In this document: piece after piece, positions 47,941-56,892 of the stretch
Layout: every line of letters begins with the position of its first letter
Numbering within the stretch: the stretch's first letter is position 1
The notes under the pieces: generated by a model
The model's database searches: none
Seen by the model: the letters and a program-made list of their open reading frames with translations, nothing else
What the model was told of the DNA's origin: nothing
Assembly: GCA_020845755.1 (NCBI GenBank)
Contig: JADLFE010000009.1
Coordinates: 1 to 64,000, forward strand
Source of the DNA: Phycisphaerales bacterium
GTDB taxonomy: Bacteria > Planctomycetota > Phycisphaerae > Phycisphaerales > UBA1924
Reading direction: 5' to 3'
DNA: 64,000 nt
Translations under genes and position numbers: made by a program

Positions 47941-49683
47941 TCAGTTCTCGACCGTCACCCATCGCTTGATCATGCTCGCGGCGCTGTCCGGGCTGGACTT
48001 GGCCAACTCCTTCACCTGATCGAGCATCTTCTGCGCTGCCACCTCGGACTCGTCCAACTCGATGCCCGCCATCGGCGAATCGCCCTCCTCGGCCTCACCG
48101 ATCAGGTCGCTCTTGGCCTCCAGCGTGGGCGGCAACCCGACGATCTCCTCGGCCGTCGGCATCTCGATCTTCTTGGCCGTCCGACGCGTCATCATGAACA
48201 TCAGCCCCAGCGCCACCGCGGCGAGCAGGCCGAGAACCGCCTTCTCGATCAACCCGCCTCCCATCGCCAGAAATCCGCCGCTGGTGCCCATGAGACCTCC
48301 GCTCCCCCCCCCTGTGATCGGCGTGAGATCCATCGGAATCAAACTGATCGCTACCTGACTCTTCAGAAGTTCCGCCACCTGCGCGGCGTCCGCGCCCTTT
48401 GCGATATCCACGCTCATCGCACGCACGTGCGGCAGGATGCTCTCCTCTAGTTTGGGCTTGATGTCCTTGTCGAACTTCGCCTGGATCTCCTGCTCGCTGG
48501 GCTCCGGCGTGGGTGGGGCCGCCGCGCCGCCCTGCGCCGCCCCCGCCTTGGCCGCTTCTTTCTTCATCAGATCAACCACGTACGCGCTGGGAACACCCAC
48601 CGACACCGCCACCATCGTCGGGTTGCCCTTGGGGTTCACGGTGTGCTCGGTCGTGGAGCCCACCCGGTTGTCCATCTCGCGGTTCTCTTCCGTCTGTTCG
48701 GACTTATTCCCTGATCCGCCCGATCCCCTGTTGATATCCGCTGCCTGGTTCGAGCGCACGCCCGGCTCGGCGCCACCCTGGGCTGCCTGCGACGACGTGG
48801 TCGTCGATTCCTTCGTCGTCTTGATGAGCGACGTCGTGCCCTCGCCCTTCTCCAGGTACTTTGTCACGGTCGAGTTGCTCCGCGTCACATCGACCTGGGC
48901 CGTCACCGCGACGATCCGCCCGGGGATATACGCGAGCAACTCCATCAACTTCGACTGGAGCGACCCTTCCATCTTGGTCGCGTGGTCGATGTAGGTGCTG
49001 CTCGACACGTCTTCTTCGGACGAGGCCTTGCGCTGTCGACCGCTGCTCCCGTCGATCACACGCACGTTCTCAACAAGAAGCCCCGCGCGGGCGCCGGCGA
49101 TCAACTGGGCGACGGCGTCCACGGTTCCCTGGTCGATGGGCTGCCCGCTCTTGGAGAAGACGGTCGCCGACGCAGTCGGCTTGATCATCGTCCGCCCGAA
49201 CCCCGCCGAGTCCGGCGAATCGATGATCACCGTGGCTGACTTGATGCCCCGGAAGTTCGAGATCACGCCGGCCAGTTCGTTCTGCAGCGCGATCGCGTAC
49301 AGACGATCGTTCTGCTGACGCGAGAACTGCCAACTCTGCTTCTCGATGATGTTGCGGAACATCAAGGCCGCGTCGGCGGGCATCGCGCCCGATTGGGCAA
49401 GCACGGCCTGCGCCCGCTGGCGATCCCCCGAAGGCACCGTCAGTTTGTCCGTCAGTTGCGCGTCGATACCCGCGTTGGCCAGGACGATCTGTGCGGCCTG
49501 CTGCTCGGACAGCGTCGAACCAGGGAGCACCTCGGACCACGAGGCACGCCCTGCATACTGCGCAACCAGGAATAACGCCATCCCGGCGATCACCACCAGG
49601 CTGCCGATCAGCAGCCTCTGCGTCGTGTCCAGCCTGCTCAAAGCCTTGGCGATCGTCGCCAGTGCCTTGCGGAGCCTTTCCAT
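47941..49683 (-). CDS. fliF: flagellar MS-ring protein FliF
   Basis: 580 residues: an N-terminal helix (about 23-45), ring-building motif regions (LSEQQAAQIVLANAGIDAQL, SVTIIDSP-like PDSAGFGRTMIKPTASATVF), a periplasmic linker with poly-polar stretches (about 285-360), a second membrane helix (about 500-520), and the FliG-binding C-terminus (AAQKMLDQVKELAKSSPDSA followed by MIKRWVTVEN). GGAGG lies 6 nt before ATG 49683. It follows fliE, its usual partner in the rod base. Confidence 0.97.
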   Translation of the reverse strand: MERLRKALATIAKALSRLDTTQRLLIGSLVVIAGMALFLVAQYAGRASWSEVLPGSTLSEQQAAQIVLANAGIDAQLTDKLTVPSGDRQRAQAVLAQSGAMPADAALMFRNIIEKQSWQFSRQQNDRLYAIALQNELAGVISNFRGIKSATVIIDSPDSAGFGRTMIKPTASATVFSKSGQPIDQGTVDAVAQLIAGARAGLLVENVRVIDGSSGRQRKASSEEDVSSSTYIDHATKMEGSLQSKLMELLAYIPGRIVAVTAQVDVTRSNSTVTKYLEKGEGTTSLIKTTKESTTTSSQAAQGGAEPGVRSNQAADINRGSGGSGNKSEQTEENREMDNRVGSTTEHTVNPKGNPTMVAVSVGVPSAYVVDLMKKEAAKAGAAQGGAAAPPTPEPSEQEIQAKFDKDIKPKLEESILPHVRAMSVDIAKGADAAQVAELLKSQVAISLIPMDLTPITGGGSGGLMGTSGGFLAMGGGLIEKAVLGLLAAVALGLMFMMTRRTAKKIEMPTAEEIVGLPPTLEAKSDLIGEAEEGDSPMAGIELDESEVAAQKMLDQVKELAKSSPDSAASMIKRWVTVEN

Positions 49684-49862
49684 GCCCGGCCTCCATGCCG
49701 ATGCGCGCGGTCCCCGCGCGGCGGATGCGCGACCACTCGCGGGCACCCGCAACTACTCCATTCGGACCGCCGGGGCAATCCTCTTGAATGTCGGTCGATT
49801 GCGCCAACGCGCGGGACCTGCGCCAGCCCCACGCCAACCTTGCGCCTTGCCTTCCGCCGGCT

Positions 49863-50174
49863 CTAGACCCGCGTCTGTTTGACTTCTTCGTACGCCTCCA
49901 TGACCTTGTTGCGCAGGGCCTGGAGCATCTGAAACGCGGTGTCCGCCTTTTGGGTCGCCAGAATCACACCCTCAAGGTCCGATCGCTTGCCCGTCTGCAG
50001 GTCTTCCATCGCCTTGGTCGCGTCCTGCTGGAGGCTGTTGACCTCTTTGAGGTTGTCCAGCAGCACGTCCTTGAACGACGGCCCGTCCTGCTGACCGGAC
50101 TGGGGCGACAGGTTCCGGGGCTGGATGCTCCGGGCGGCCGCGGCCTGATTGATGAACCCCAGGGGGTCCGCCAT
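49863..50174 (-). CDS. fliE: flagellar hook-basal body protein FliE
   Basis: 103 residues that join the MS ring to the rod. Recognised by SFKDVLLDNLKEVNSLQQDA, LEGVILATQKADTAFQMLQA and LRNKVMEAYEEV. GGAG lies 7 nt before ATG 50174. Place after flgC and before fliF is standard. Confidence 0.95.
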   Translation of the reverse strand: MADPLGFINQAAAARSIQPRNLSPQSGQQDGPSFKDVLLDNLKEVNSLQQDATKAMEDLQTGKRSDLEGVILATQKADTAFQMLQALRNKVMEAYEEVKQTRV

Positions 50175-50235
50175 GGTACTGCTCCGCCGGGAACGCCCGG
50201 CCTTAATCACGAACACGCGCCGAGGACGCCGGAGT

Positions 50236-50664
50236 CTACGCGAGGAGACGCAGCGCCTGCGCGATCATCGCCTTGGAGGCCTCCGCCGCCGCGATGTTTG
50301 CCTCATATGCACGCGACACCTCCATCGCGTTGATCTGTTCGGTCACGAGATCGATGTCCGGGTCGGGCACATAGCCCGCCTTCGGCCCTGACTTGTAGGC
50401 GTAGGGGCTGGTCGGGTCCCAGTGATAGTTCAGCGGGCCTTGATTGATCGAGATATCCGACACGTGCACGCCCAGCGCCCGACCTTCTTCGGTCGACGCA
50501 GTCGGGTCCCCCACCGCGAACATGGCCTCACGTCGGCGGTAGGGATTGACCTGCCCGTTCTCATCGAGCATGACATTCCGGTTGGCGATATTCGAGGCGA
50601 TCACCGCCATGCGGTTCCGCTGGGCGATCATGCCGCTGGTCGAAATGTCGAGCGAGCCGTACAC
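50236..50664 (-). CDS. flgC: flagellar basal-body rod protein FlgC
   Basis: 142 residues with the rod start (LDISTSGMIAQRNRMAVIAS then NIANRNV) and the end DIDLVTEQINAMEVSRAYEA and NIAAAEASKAMIAQALRLL. It is a proximal rod subunit exported by the type III system. GTG 50664 is the start, 78 bp after flgB. Confidence 0.95.
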   Translation of the reverse strand: MYGSLDISTSGMIAQRNRMAVIASNIANRNVMLDENGQVNPYRRREAMFAVGDPTASTEEGRALGVHVSDISINQGPLNYHWDPTSPYAYKSGPKAGYVPDPDIDLVTEQINAMEVSRAYEANIAAAEASKAMIAQALRLLA

Positions 50665-50742
50665 GATGGGTCCCCACGCGAATGGGATGCCAGAACCAGG
50701 CGATGGGCCTCAGCCCCGGGTCACGAGGCAGACGAAACGGGA

Positions 50743-51183
50743 CTAGACGCGCTGCGAGATCGCGCTCTTGAGCAGGGCAAAGCGGCCGCGGAGCAGGTCG
50801 GACGCGGCACGATACGCGGCCACGGTCTCGGCCTGGTCGGCCATCAGCCGCTCCACGTCGCGGTTATTCCGGTCATGAAAGAGCACGTTGCCCGAGGAAG
50901 TCCTGGGGGTGAACCGGAGCGTCCCGCCCGCGACCATCTCGATCTCGCTGGTCTTCTTGAGGTCCAACCGCCCCTGCTCGCCGCCGGTCGCCTCGCGTCG
51001 TTGGGCGACGGCATCGGCCAGCACCGCCTGAAAGTCCTTGACCGACAAGTCCACCGGGCGGAAATCGGGCGTGCTGATGTTGGCGATGTTGTGGGCGAGC
51101 AGCCGCTGCCTTTGGGCGGCGAACTGCATGCCCGCCTCGAGCGTCGGCATCGCGCCGGAATTGAAGATGTCAGCGATGAACAT
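50743..51183 (-). CDS. flgB: flagellar basal-body rod protein FlgB
   Basis: 146 residues with the rod signature MQFAAQRQRLLAHNIANIST then PDFRPVDLSVKDFQ, and DVERLMADQAETVAAYRAAS near the end. AGGAGG lies 5 nt before the ATG, the best ribosome binding site in the region. It heads the structural part of the flagellar operon, and a sigma-54-type promoter (51271-51285) precedes it. Confidence 0.95.
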   Translation of the reverse strand: MFIADIFNSGAMPTLEAGMQFAAQRQRLLAHNIANISTPDFRPVDLSVKDFQAVLADAVAQRREATGGEQGRLDLKKTSEIEMVAGGTLRFTPRTSSGNVLFHDRNNRDVERLMADQAETVAAYRAASDLLRGRFALLKSAISQRV

Positions 51184-51270
51184 GTCGGCCTCCTGCCTCG
51201 GCGCCCCACAAAGCCCGTGCCGATCGCCCCGACCGGTGGGCGAAAGCACCCGCTGTGCCCCCGTTGGCGC

Positions 51271-51285
51271 GCAATCGCCTCGCCA
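51271..51285 (-). promoter_or_regulatory. sigma-54-type promoter of the flgB operon
   Basis: On the minus strand TGGCGAGGCGATTGC gives the -24 GG and -12 GC elements with exactly 10 bp between them, and the strict TGGC and TTGC cores. It lies 134-bp-gap-internal, about 88 bp before flgB, right after the gene for a sigma-54-dependent activator. Confidence 0.7.
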
Positions 51286-51317
51286 GCGTTCGCATCGCCC
51301 ACACACCCATCACGACG

Positions 51318-52760
51318 CTACAGCGTGGGCGGGACGATGTGGAGTTCCTTCCACTTCTTGATCTTGAGCCCGAGCGTGCGCACGCCGATGCCCAGGGCCG
51401 CCGCGGTTTTCTGGCGATGACCATCGAAACGGTTCAGGGCACGGATGATGGCGTCTCGCTCGATCTCTTCCAGGGTCCGCCCGTCGATGTCGGGGGTCGT
51501 GGCGAACGTGCCGGTCTTGGGCTCGACCAGCGGGCCGGCGGCCGCCACCGCGGTCGTCGGGGTCTCGCGCAGCCAGGGCGCGATCATCGCCAGCGGGATC
51601 GACGCCGTCTTCGCCGTCGACAGCACCACCGCACGCTCGCAGATGTTCTGGAGTTCACGCACGTTGCCGTGCCAGCGATACGCCGACAGCGCATCCAGGG
51701 CCGGCCCCTCGAACGACAGCACGGGTCGGCCTTCGCGCTTGCAGATCTGCATCACGAAGTGCGATGCCAAGGCGGGAACATCCGCCGCCCGCTCGCGCAG
51801 CGCCGGAATGGAAACCGGGAGCACATTCAGGCGGTAGTAGAGGTCCTGGCGGAACTCGCCCATCGCGACCGACTTGGGCAAGTCGCGGTTGCTGGTGGCG
51901 ATCACGCGAACGTCCGAACCGATCGTGACGCTCGAACCGACTCGCTCGAACGCGCGTTCCTGCAGCACCCGCAGGAGCTTTGCCTGAACCCGCGGGGAGA
52001 TCTCGCTCACCTCGTCGAGCAGCAGCGTGCCGCCGTCGGCCAATTCGAAACGCCCCTTGCGAAGTTTTTCAGCGCCGGTGAACGCGCCGCGCTCGTGCCC
52101 GAAGAGTTCAGACTCAAGGAGTGATTCCGACAGCGCGGCACAGTTGACGCCCAGGAACGGCGCGCCGGCCCGGGGGCTGGATTCGTGGATCGCGCGGGCA
52201 ACGACCTCCTTGCCCACGCCGGATTCGCCGGTGATCAGCACCGTGCCGTGCGATGCGGCGATCGAGGCGACTTGTTCCTTCAGGCGGGTCATGGCGTCGC
52301 TGGAACCGACCAGACGCTCGACGCCGCGCGGGCCTTGAACCGGGAGCGAGGCACGCTCGCCCGATTCGGCCCGGAGGATCGCGTTTTCCTTGGCCAGTCG
52401 TGCCGCCTCGCAGGCGCGTTTGATCGTGATGATCAGTTCATCACCTTCGAAAGGCTTGGTGAGATAGTCAAATGCGCCGGCCTTGATGACCTTGACAGCC
52501 GACTCGATGCTCCCAAAGGCGGTCATGATGATGACCGGGAGTTCCTGGTCGATCTGCTGGACCTTTTCGACCAGTTCGAGCCCGGTCATACCCGGCATCT
52601 TGAAATCGGACACAACGCAATCCGGGCGTTTCCGGGCGATGAGGTCGAGCGCCGCGGGAGCATCGGGCGCGGTGACGACGTTCATCCCCGCACGCTGGAG
52701 CGTGGAGGCGACGCTGTCCCGCATCATTTCCTTGTCGTCAACGACCAGGATAGTTCTCAT
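51318..52760 (-). CDS. NtrC-family sigma-54-dependent response regulator
   Basis: 480 residues: receiver domain (1-115; acidic pocket Asp8-Asp9, phosphoacceptor Asp52, Lys102), AAA+ domain with GESGVGKE (Walker A), the sigma-54 contact loop GAFTGA and the LLDEVSEI Walker B, then a Fis-type helix-turn-helix (RALNRFDGHRQKTAAALGIG). This is the FlrC/FleR/FlgR layout, so it most likely activates flgB and other flagellar promoters. Its ATG overlaps the kinase stop codon by 4 bases. Confidence 0.94.
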   Translation of the reverse strand: MRTILVVDDKEMMRDSVASTLQRAGMNVVTAPDAPAALDLIARKRPDCVVSDFKMPGMTGLELVEKVQQIDQELPVIIMTAFGSIESAVKVIKAGAFDYLTKPFEGDELIITIKRACEAARLAKENAILRAESGERASLPVQGPRGVERLVGSSDAMTRLKEQVASIAASHGTVLITGESGVGKEVVARAIHESSPRAGAPFLGVNCAALSESLLESELFGHERGAFTGAEKLRKGRFELADGGTLLLDEVSEISPRVQAKLLRVLQERAFERVGSSVTIGSDVRVIATSNRDLPKSVAMGEFRQDLYYRLNVLPVSIPALRERAADVPALASHFVMQICKREGRPVLSFEGPALDALSAYRWHGNVRELQNICERAVVLSTAKTASIPLAMIAPWLRETPTTAVAAAGPLVEPKTGTFATTPDIDGRTLEEIERDAIIRALNRFDGHRQKTAAALGIGVRTLGLKIKKWKELHIVPPTL

Positions 52761-53743
52761 CGTGCGAGCTCCCCTGCCTTGGCGGGCACGACCACGACCG
52801 GCGCGCGTTCGCTGTGCCGGACCACGCCGTCCGGGCGTGGCGGGGCACATGGCACCATCAGAACAAAAATTGCGCCGTTCGTCGAGTCGGAATCTTGCCG
52901 GTTTTCCACAACAATTCGTCCTTCGTGCGCGTCGATGATGCGATGAACGATCGCAAGACCGAGGCCGGTCCCCGCCGAGCGGGTGGTAAAAAACGGGTTA
53001 AACATCCGTGCCCGCACGTCTTGCGGCACGCCGGGCCCTGTGTCCGAGACGCGGATCGACACCATCCGGCGACGCCGGGATTTCCCCGTCGCCACCATCC
53101 GTCGTTCGCATGAAATCGTGAGAAGGTGCCCCGAATTGGGGGGCGTGCAGTCCGCCATCGCTTCGAACGCGTTGCGGATCACGTTCACAAGAGCCTGAAT
53201 GAAGAGGGACGAGTCCACAAAGACCTCGAGGTCGGGAACATCCACCCGCACCGGGATCACACTCGCCCCAGGCACGCCGTCATGGCGACAGCACTCCAAG
53301 GCCCGCTCGACGATCGCCGCGGCCTCGACCGGCTCGCGACGGATCCGGAACTCGCGTGAGAACGTCAGCACATCCCCCACGATCCCATCCAAGTGCTTGG
53401 CGGCGGCCGCAATCTTTCCGACGGTTGCGCGCTCGCCGGGGCGGTCGGTCAGGTCCTGATCCAGTAGCCGTGCATACAAGCGGATCGAGCCCAGAGGGTT
53501 CCGCACCTCGTGGGCGATGCCCGCGGCCATCTCGCCCAGGGCGGAAAGCCGACGGGCCCGCTCCAATTGTTCGTTGGCGCTCTTGAGTTCGCCAGTCAGG
53601 CGGGCAACCTCGCTCCGGAGTTGATCGTGCGTCGCCTCCAGTCGCGAAGTCACCTGGTTGAACGCCGCCATCAACTCGGCAAGTTCACCGGGCGTGATCG
53701 CCTTGCTCTCCGCTCCGCGAGATTGGGTGGGGATTTCGAGCAT
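52757..53743 (-). CDS. soluble sensor histidine kinase (FlrB/FleS type)
   Basis: 328 residues without membrane helices. A short N-terminal helix region is followed by a coiled coil and the H box ALGEMAAGIAHEVRNPLGSI (His78), N box VNVIRNAFEAM, G1 VSDTGPGVP, F box FNPFFTTR and G2 GTGLGLAIVHRI. It should phosphorylate the regulator encoded next. As a cytosolic kinase between a flagellar chaperone-like gene and the rod genes it may sense flagellar assembly; the exact signal is unknown. Confidence 0.92.
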   Translation of the reverse strand: MLEIPTQSRGAESKAITPGELAELMAAFNQVTSRLEATHDQLRSEVARLTGELKSANEQLERARRLSALGEMAAGIAHEVRNPLGSIRLYARLLDQDLTDRPGERATVGKIAAAAKHLDGIVGDVLTFSREFRIRREPVEAAAIVERALECCRHDGVPGASVIPVRVDVPDLEVFVDSSLFIQALVNVIRNAFEAMADCTPPNSGHLLTISCERRMVATGKSRRRRMVSIRVSDTGPGVPQDVRARMFNPFFTTRSAGTGLGLAIVHRIIDAHEGRIVVENRQDSDSTNGAIFVLMVPCAPPRPDGVVRHSERAPVVVVPAKAGELAR

Positions 53744-53745
53744 TG

Positions 53746-54243
53746 TCAGATTTCGCGATCCTGGAAACGGGCGCTTGGCGCGCCCGGCTTGGCCTCGTAG
53801 GCGCGGGTGGCGGATTGCCCGCGGGTGATCGCGGCAAGGTCGCCCGCGAGCCGCTCGCGCTGTCGTTTGAGTTCTTCCAGATGCCGCGTGTCGGCGGACG
53901 TAACCCTCGCCGCGAGCAGGGCCGTCGCGTCGAATCGATCGGCCACGGCACGGCGCTGCACGTCATCGGCGTCGGTCCGCTGGGCCCACTCGCGCCGGAG
54001 CGCCGCGACTTCGGGCTCCAGCCCCATCAGTTCGTCGATCAACTCCTGCCGCGACGCGAGCACCCGGATGAGCGATTCGGGGTCCTCGCTCTCGACCGCC
54101 TCGTGCTGACGCGGCGACATCTCCGAGAGTTGCGTGAGCAGTTCGCTCTGGCGATCAAGCACCCGGCACAGGCGCGCGTACACACCCAGCGTCGTCGGGT
54201 CGATCGTTCGCGGCCTGGGGTTGGCGATCGGTTCCATGGTCAT
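53746..54243 (-). CDS. FlgN-like flagellar chaperone protein
   Basis: 165 residues, nearly all helical: LGVYARLCRVLDRQSELLTQL, then LASRQELIDELMGLEPEVAA and a long C-terminal helix with Arg/Glu repeats. This is the length and heptad pattern of FlgN-type chaperones for hook-filament junction proteins. It starts 42 bp after the TPR-type gene and ends 2 bp before the kinase gene. No hook-junction gene lies beside it, so the call rests on pattern and neighbourhood. Confidence 0.6.
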   Translation of the reverse strand: MTMEPIANPRPRTIDPTTLGVYARLCRVLDRQSELLTQLSEMSPRQHEAVESEDPESLIRVLASRQELIDELMGLEPEVAALRREWAQRTDADDVQRRAVADRFDATALLAARVTSADTRHLEELKRQRERLAGDLAAITRGQSATRAYEAKPGAPSARFQDREI

Positions 54244-54285
54244 CCTGACCTCACAATCGACTCCGCCGACGGCGTTCGTCCTTTC

Positions 54286-56781
54286 CTACTGGCCTTCCTG
54301 CCCCCCAACGCTGGCCTGACGATTCAGCGTCGCGGTCGCGTCGAGCCATCGCTCCCAATCACGACGTGCGATCGGGAGCGAGGGATCATCCCACACGGTC
54401 TCCGGGAGGGATTCGTAGAACGCGCGGGCGCGGGCGTTGGCCGTGGTCGCGCGGGCCGTATCCCCCTGCTTCAGGTAGACGTGCACGACCTGTATCATCG
54501 CGACCATCGACGCGGGCTCGCCCTTGTAGCGGTCCTTGGCGGACTCGTAGTGAACGACCGCCTGATCGAACATCTTGGGATCGTACTGGCCAAGATCGAA
54601 CGCGCAATCGCCCATGTAGAAATACGCGTTACGCAGGCAGAGTTCCTCGAGCGCTGTCCGCTTGGCGCCCGGCTCGGCCTCGAGCGTGGAACGCACCTGG
54701 CCGAAGAGATCCAACGCTCGCGTGAGTCGATCGCGCCTGGCTGCCTGCAGTTCGCGCGCCTCGGCGCCGGAGTTGGCGCGCTGGCGCAGGTCCTCATCGA
54801 TCGCCAGAGCGGAATTCCTGAGCGAGTCCGCCAGTTTGTATTGAGCCACCGCCAGGCGGGGAGAATCGGCGAATCGCTGCGTGAACTCGGTCAGGCGTTG
54901 TATCGCGGCGGCGTGATTGCCCGCGTCGTGATAATGGCTCCCCATGAGAAGGAGCGCCTCGCGGAACCGCGTCGTTCCCTGGCCGCCAACCTTGCCGTCG
55001 ACCACGTTGCTCAGCAACTGCTCCGCCGTGTTGTCGTTGGCCGGGTCGTTGTCCATGAGCAGCGTCTCGGCCAGGGGAACGAAGCTCGCGTCGCTCCACG
55101 GGCCGCTCCGCGCCTCGCCGCTGGCGTTGCCGGCATCGATCAGTTCGCGATAGAGGTTGGCGGCCTGGTCCAACTCACCGCGCGACTGATGCGCCCGTGC
55201 CAGGCGGAACTTGGCCTCGGGCTGCCTCGGATCGGACGGGAACCCATCGACGAACTCCTGGAACGCCGCGATCGCGCTCTCTCGGTCGCCCGCCAGGTCA
55301 TACGCCACGCCCGATGACCACAGGCTTTTCGCATAGTCGTTGTTCGACACGAGGATCACGCGGCTGGCGTGCGCGCGATACGCCGCGCCCGCGTCCATCA
55401 GGTTCCGCTGCACGTCGGCGAGCACGGCCGAATCGTCGATGGTCGGGCGGATTCCGTCCGCGTCCTCGGGCGGGAGTTTCTCCTGACCGAGCGCCATCGA
55501 CGCATCGCCGATCGACCGAAGCACGTCGGGCGGCATGTCGTCGCCCTTGTACATCGACTCCGCCAGCCGCACATAGTGCAGCGCGTCTTCCATCTCTCCC
55601 GCGGCGTAACGCTCGTTGAAGCGACCGAGCAGCGACCCGGTGACGCCTTCACGTGTCACCTCACGTGTCGATTTCCCCTCGTTCAACTCCGATACCAGGT
55701 CGGTGTAGGCCTCGAGCGCTTCCTTGGTGTTGCCCAGCGCCGCCTCCGATTCGGCCAGTCCCTGACGCGCGTCGAGCACCGCCACCGATCCGCCGTACCG
55801 ATTGATCACCTCGGCGTATCGATCGCGGGCCCGCTCGTGGGCCGCCTCATCCCCGCCCGTCGATTCCTCAACCCGCGCCTGCATCACCAGCACGCGCGCG
55901 TAGTCGTTTGACGATGGGTTCATCAACTCCGCGGCACGCTCGGCCTGCTTGGCCGCGTCCGCCGTCGCGCCCGTCGCCAGGTAGGCCTCGCCAAGCAGCA
56001 TGTACAACTCGCCGAGCCCCTCGCTACTGGTCACGCCCAGGCGCGGCAGCGAGCGGAGCAGCCGCGTGATCGCCTCGCCCGGCTTGTCGTGGTCGATGAA
56101 CAATTCCGCCTGGCGTGCCGTCGCCCACAGGCGATCATCGCGCGGGATCTCGGGCTCGCTGAGCATCGCCGCGAGCAGTTCGGCGCTCACCGCGACCGCG
56201 CCCTTGTTCTTCAGCGATGCATCGATCAACCGGCGGTACAGCGAGAACCGCTGCGCGGGCTTGATCCCCTCGACCTTGCGCATCGATTCGATCGCCTCGT
56301 CCAACTTACCCAGCATCGCCAGCGTGTCGGCGACGTAGTACTCGTCGTTCGGCGTCAATGCCGCGCCCAGTTTCTCCGCGTCGTGATACTCCGACACCAC
56401 GTTGGTGTGGTTCGCCGCCACGTCCAGCCCGCGTCGCTGCTGTTCCAGGTAGAGCGAACGCGCCACCAACTGATGAAACTTGGCCTGCAACTCCGGCGTG
56501 ACGTCGGAGCGGCTCAGGTGAGGCAGGACGTTGGCGTTCAGATAGTCCAGCGTGTCGCCGAACTTGTCCTCGCCGAGCATTTCCTCGGCCTTGACGAGTG
56601 TTCCCTCGACATCGACCTTGGGCTTCTTGGAGATCAGGTAGCCAACGCCCCCGATCAGCATCACGCCCGCCAGAACCAGCAGCGGGAGTTGCCACACGTC
56701 CCGCCAGTTGCGGGTATTCGGCGCTGGTTTTTCCGTGCCCGGCTGCTCCACGACGCGGGACCCCGACCTTGCAACGCCCAC
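54286..56781 (-). CDS. large membrane-anchored TPR-type repeat protein
   Basis: 831 residues: a short N-terminal cytoplasmic segment, one membrane helix (about 31-50, LPLLVLAGVMLIGGVGYLI) and a very long helical-repeat region with many TPR-like units (GELDQAANLYRELIDAG, DALHYVRLAESMYKGDDMPP, AALGNTKEALEAYTDLVSEL). The chain lies on the outer side if the helix is a signal anchor. Such proteins usually act as scaffolds. GTG 56781 is uncertain. It is directly before the flagellar genes on the same strand and could be part of the motor or of envelope assembly. Confidence 0.8.
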   Translation of the reverse strand: MGVARSGSRVVEQPGTEKPAPNTRNWRDVWQLPLLVLAGVMLIGGVGYLISKKPKVDVEGTLVKAEEMLGEDKFGDTLDYLNANVLPHLSRSDVTPELQAKFHQLVARSLYLEQQRRGLDVAANHTNVVSEYHDAEKLGAALTPNDEYYVADTLAMLGKLDEAIESMRKVEGIKPAQRFSLYRRLIDASLKNKGAVAVSAELLAAMLSEPEIPRDDRLWATARQAELFIDHDKPGEAITRLLRSLPRLGVTSSEGLGELYMLLGEAYLATGATADAAKQAERAAELMNPSSNDYARVLVMQARVEESTGGDEAAHERARDRYAEVINRYGGSVAVLDARQGLAESEAALGNTKEALEAYTDLVSELNEGKSTREVTREGVTGSLLGRFNERYAAGEMEDALHYVRLAESMYKGDDMPPDVLRSIGDASMALGQEKLPPEDADGIRPTIDDSAVLADVQRNLMDAGAAYRAHASRVILVSNNDYAKSLWSSGVAYDLAGDRESAIAAFQEFVDGFPSDPRQPEAKFRLARAHQSRGELDQAANLYRELIDAGNASGEARSGPWSDASFVPLAETLLMDNDPANDNTAEQLLSNVVDGKVGGQGTTRFREALLLMGSHYHDAGNHAAAIQRLTEFTQRFADSPRLAVAQYKLADSLRNSALAIDEDLRQRANSGAEARELQAARRDRLTRALDLFGQVRSTLEAEPGAKRTALEELCLRNAYFYMGDCAFDLGQYDPKMFDQAVVHYESAKDRYKGEPASMVAMIQVVHVYLKQGDTARATTANARARAFYESLPETVWDDPSLPIARRDWERWLDATATLNRQASVGGQEGQ

Positions 56782-56892
56782 ACGACAACAGGCTCGGCGA
56801 ATCCTCCGCCGACTGGTAGCCTGCCTCGCTCTGTCTGGGTATCGGTCGGACCCCGCTCTTTCCTTCAGCGATCGAACGCCGACCGAACAAAT

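Noticed and set aside
46510-48450. Long plus-strand open frame opposite fliH, fliG and fliF
   Set aside because: A shadow of conserved flagellar genes; composition is His/Leu/Arg-rich and without recognisable motif.
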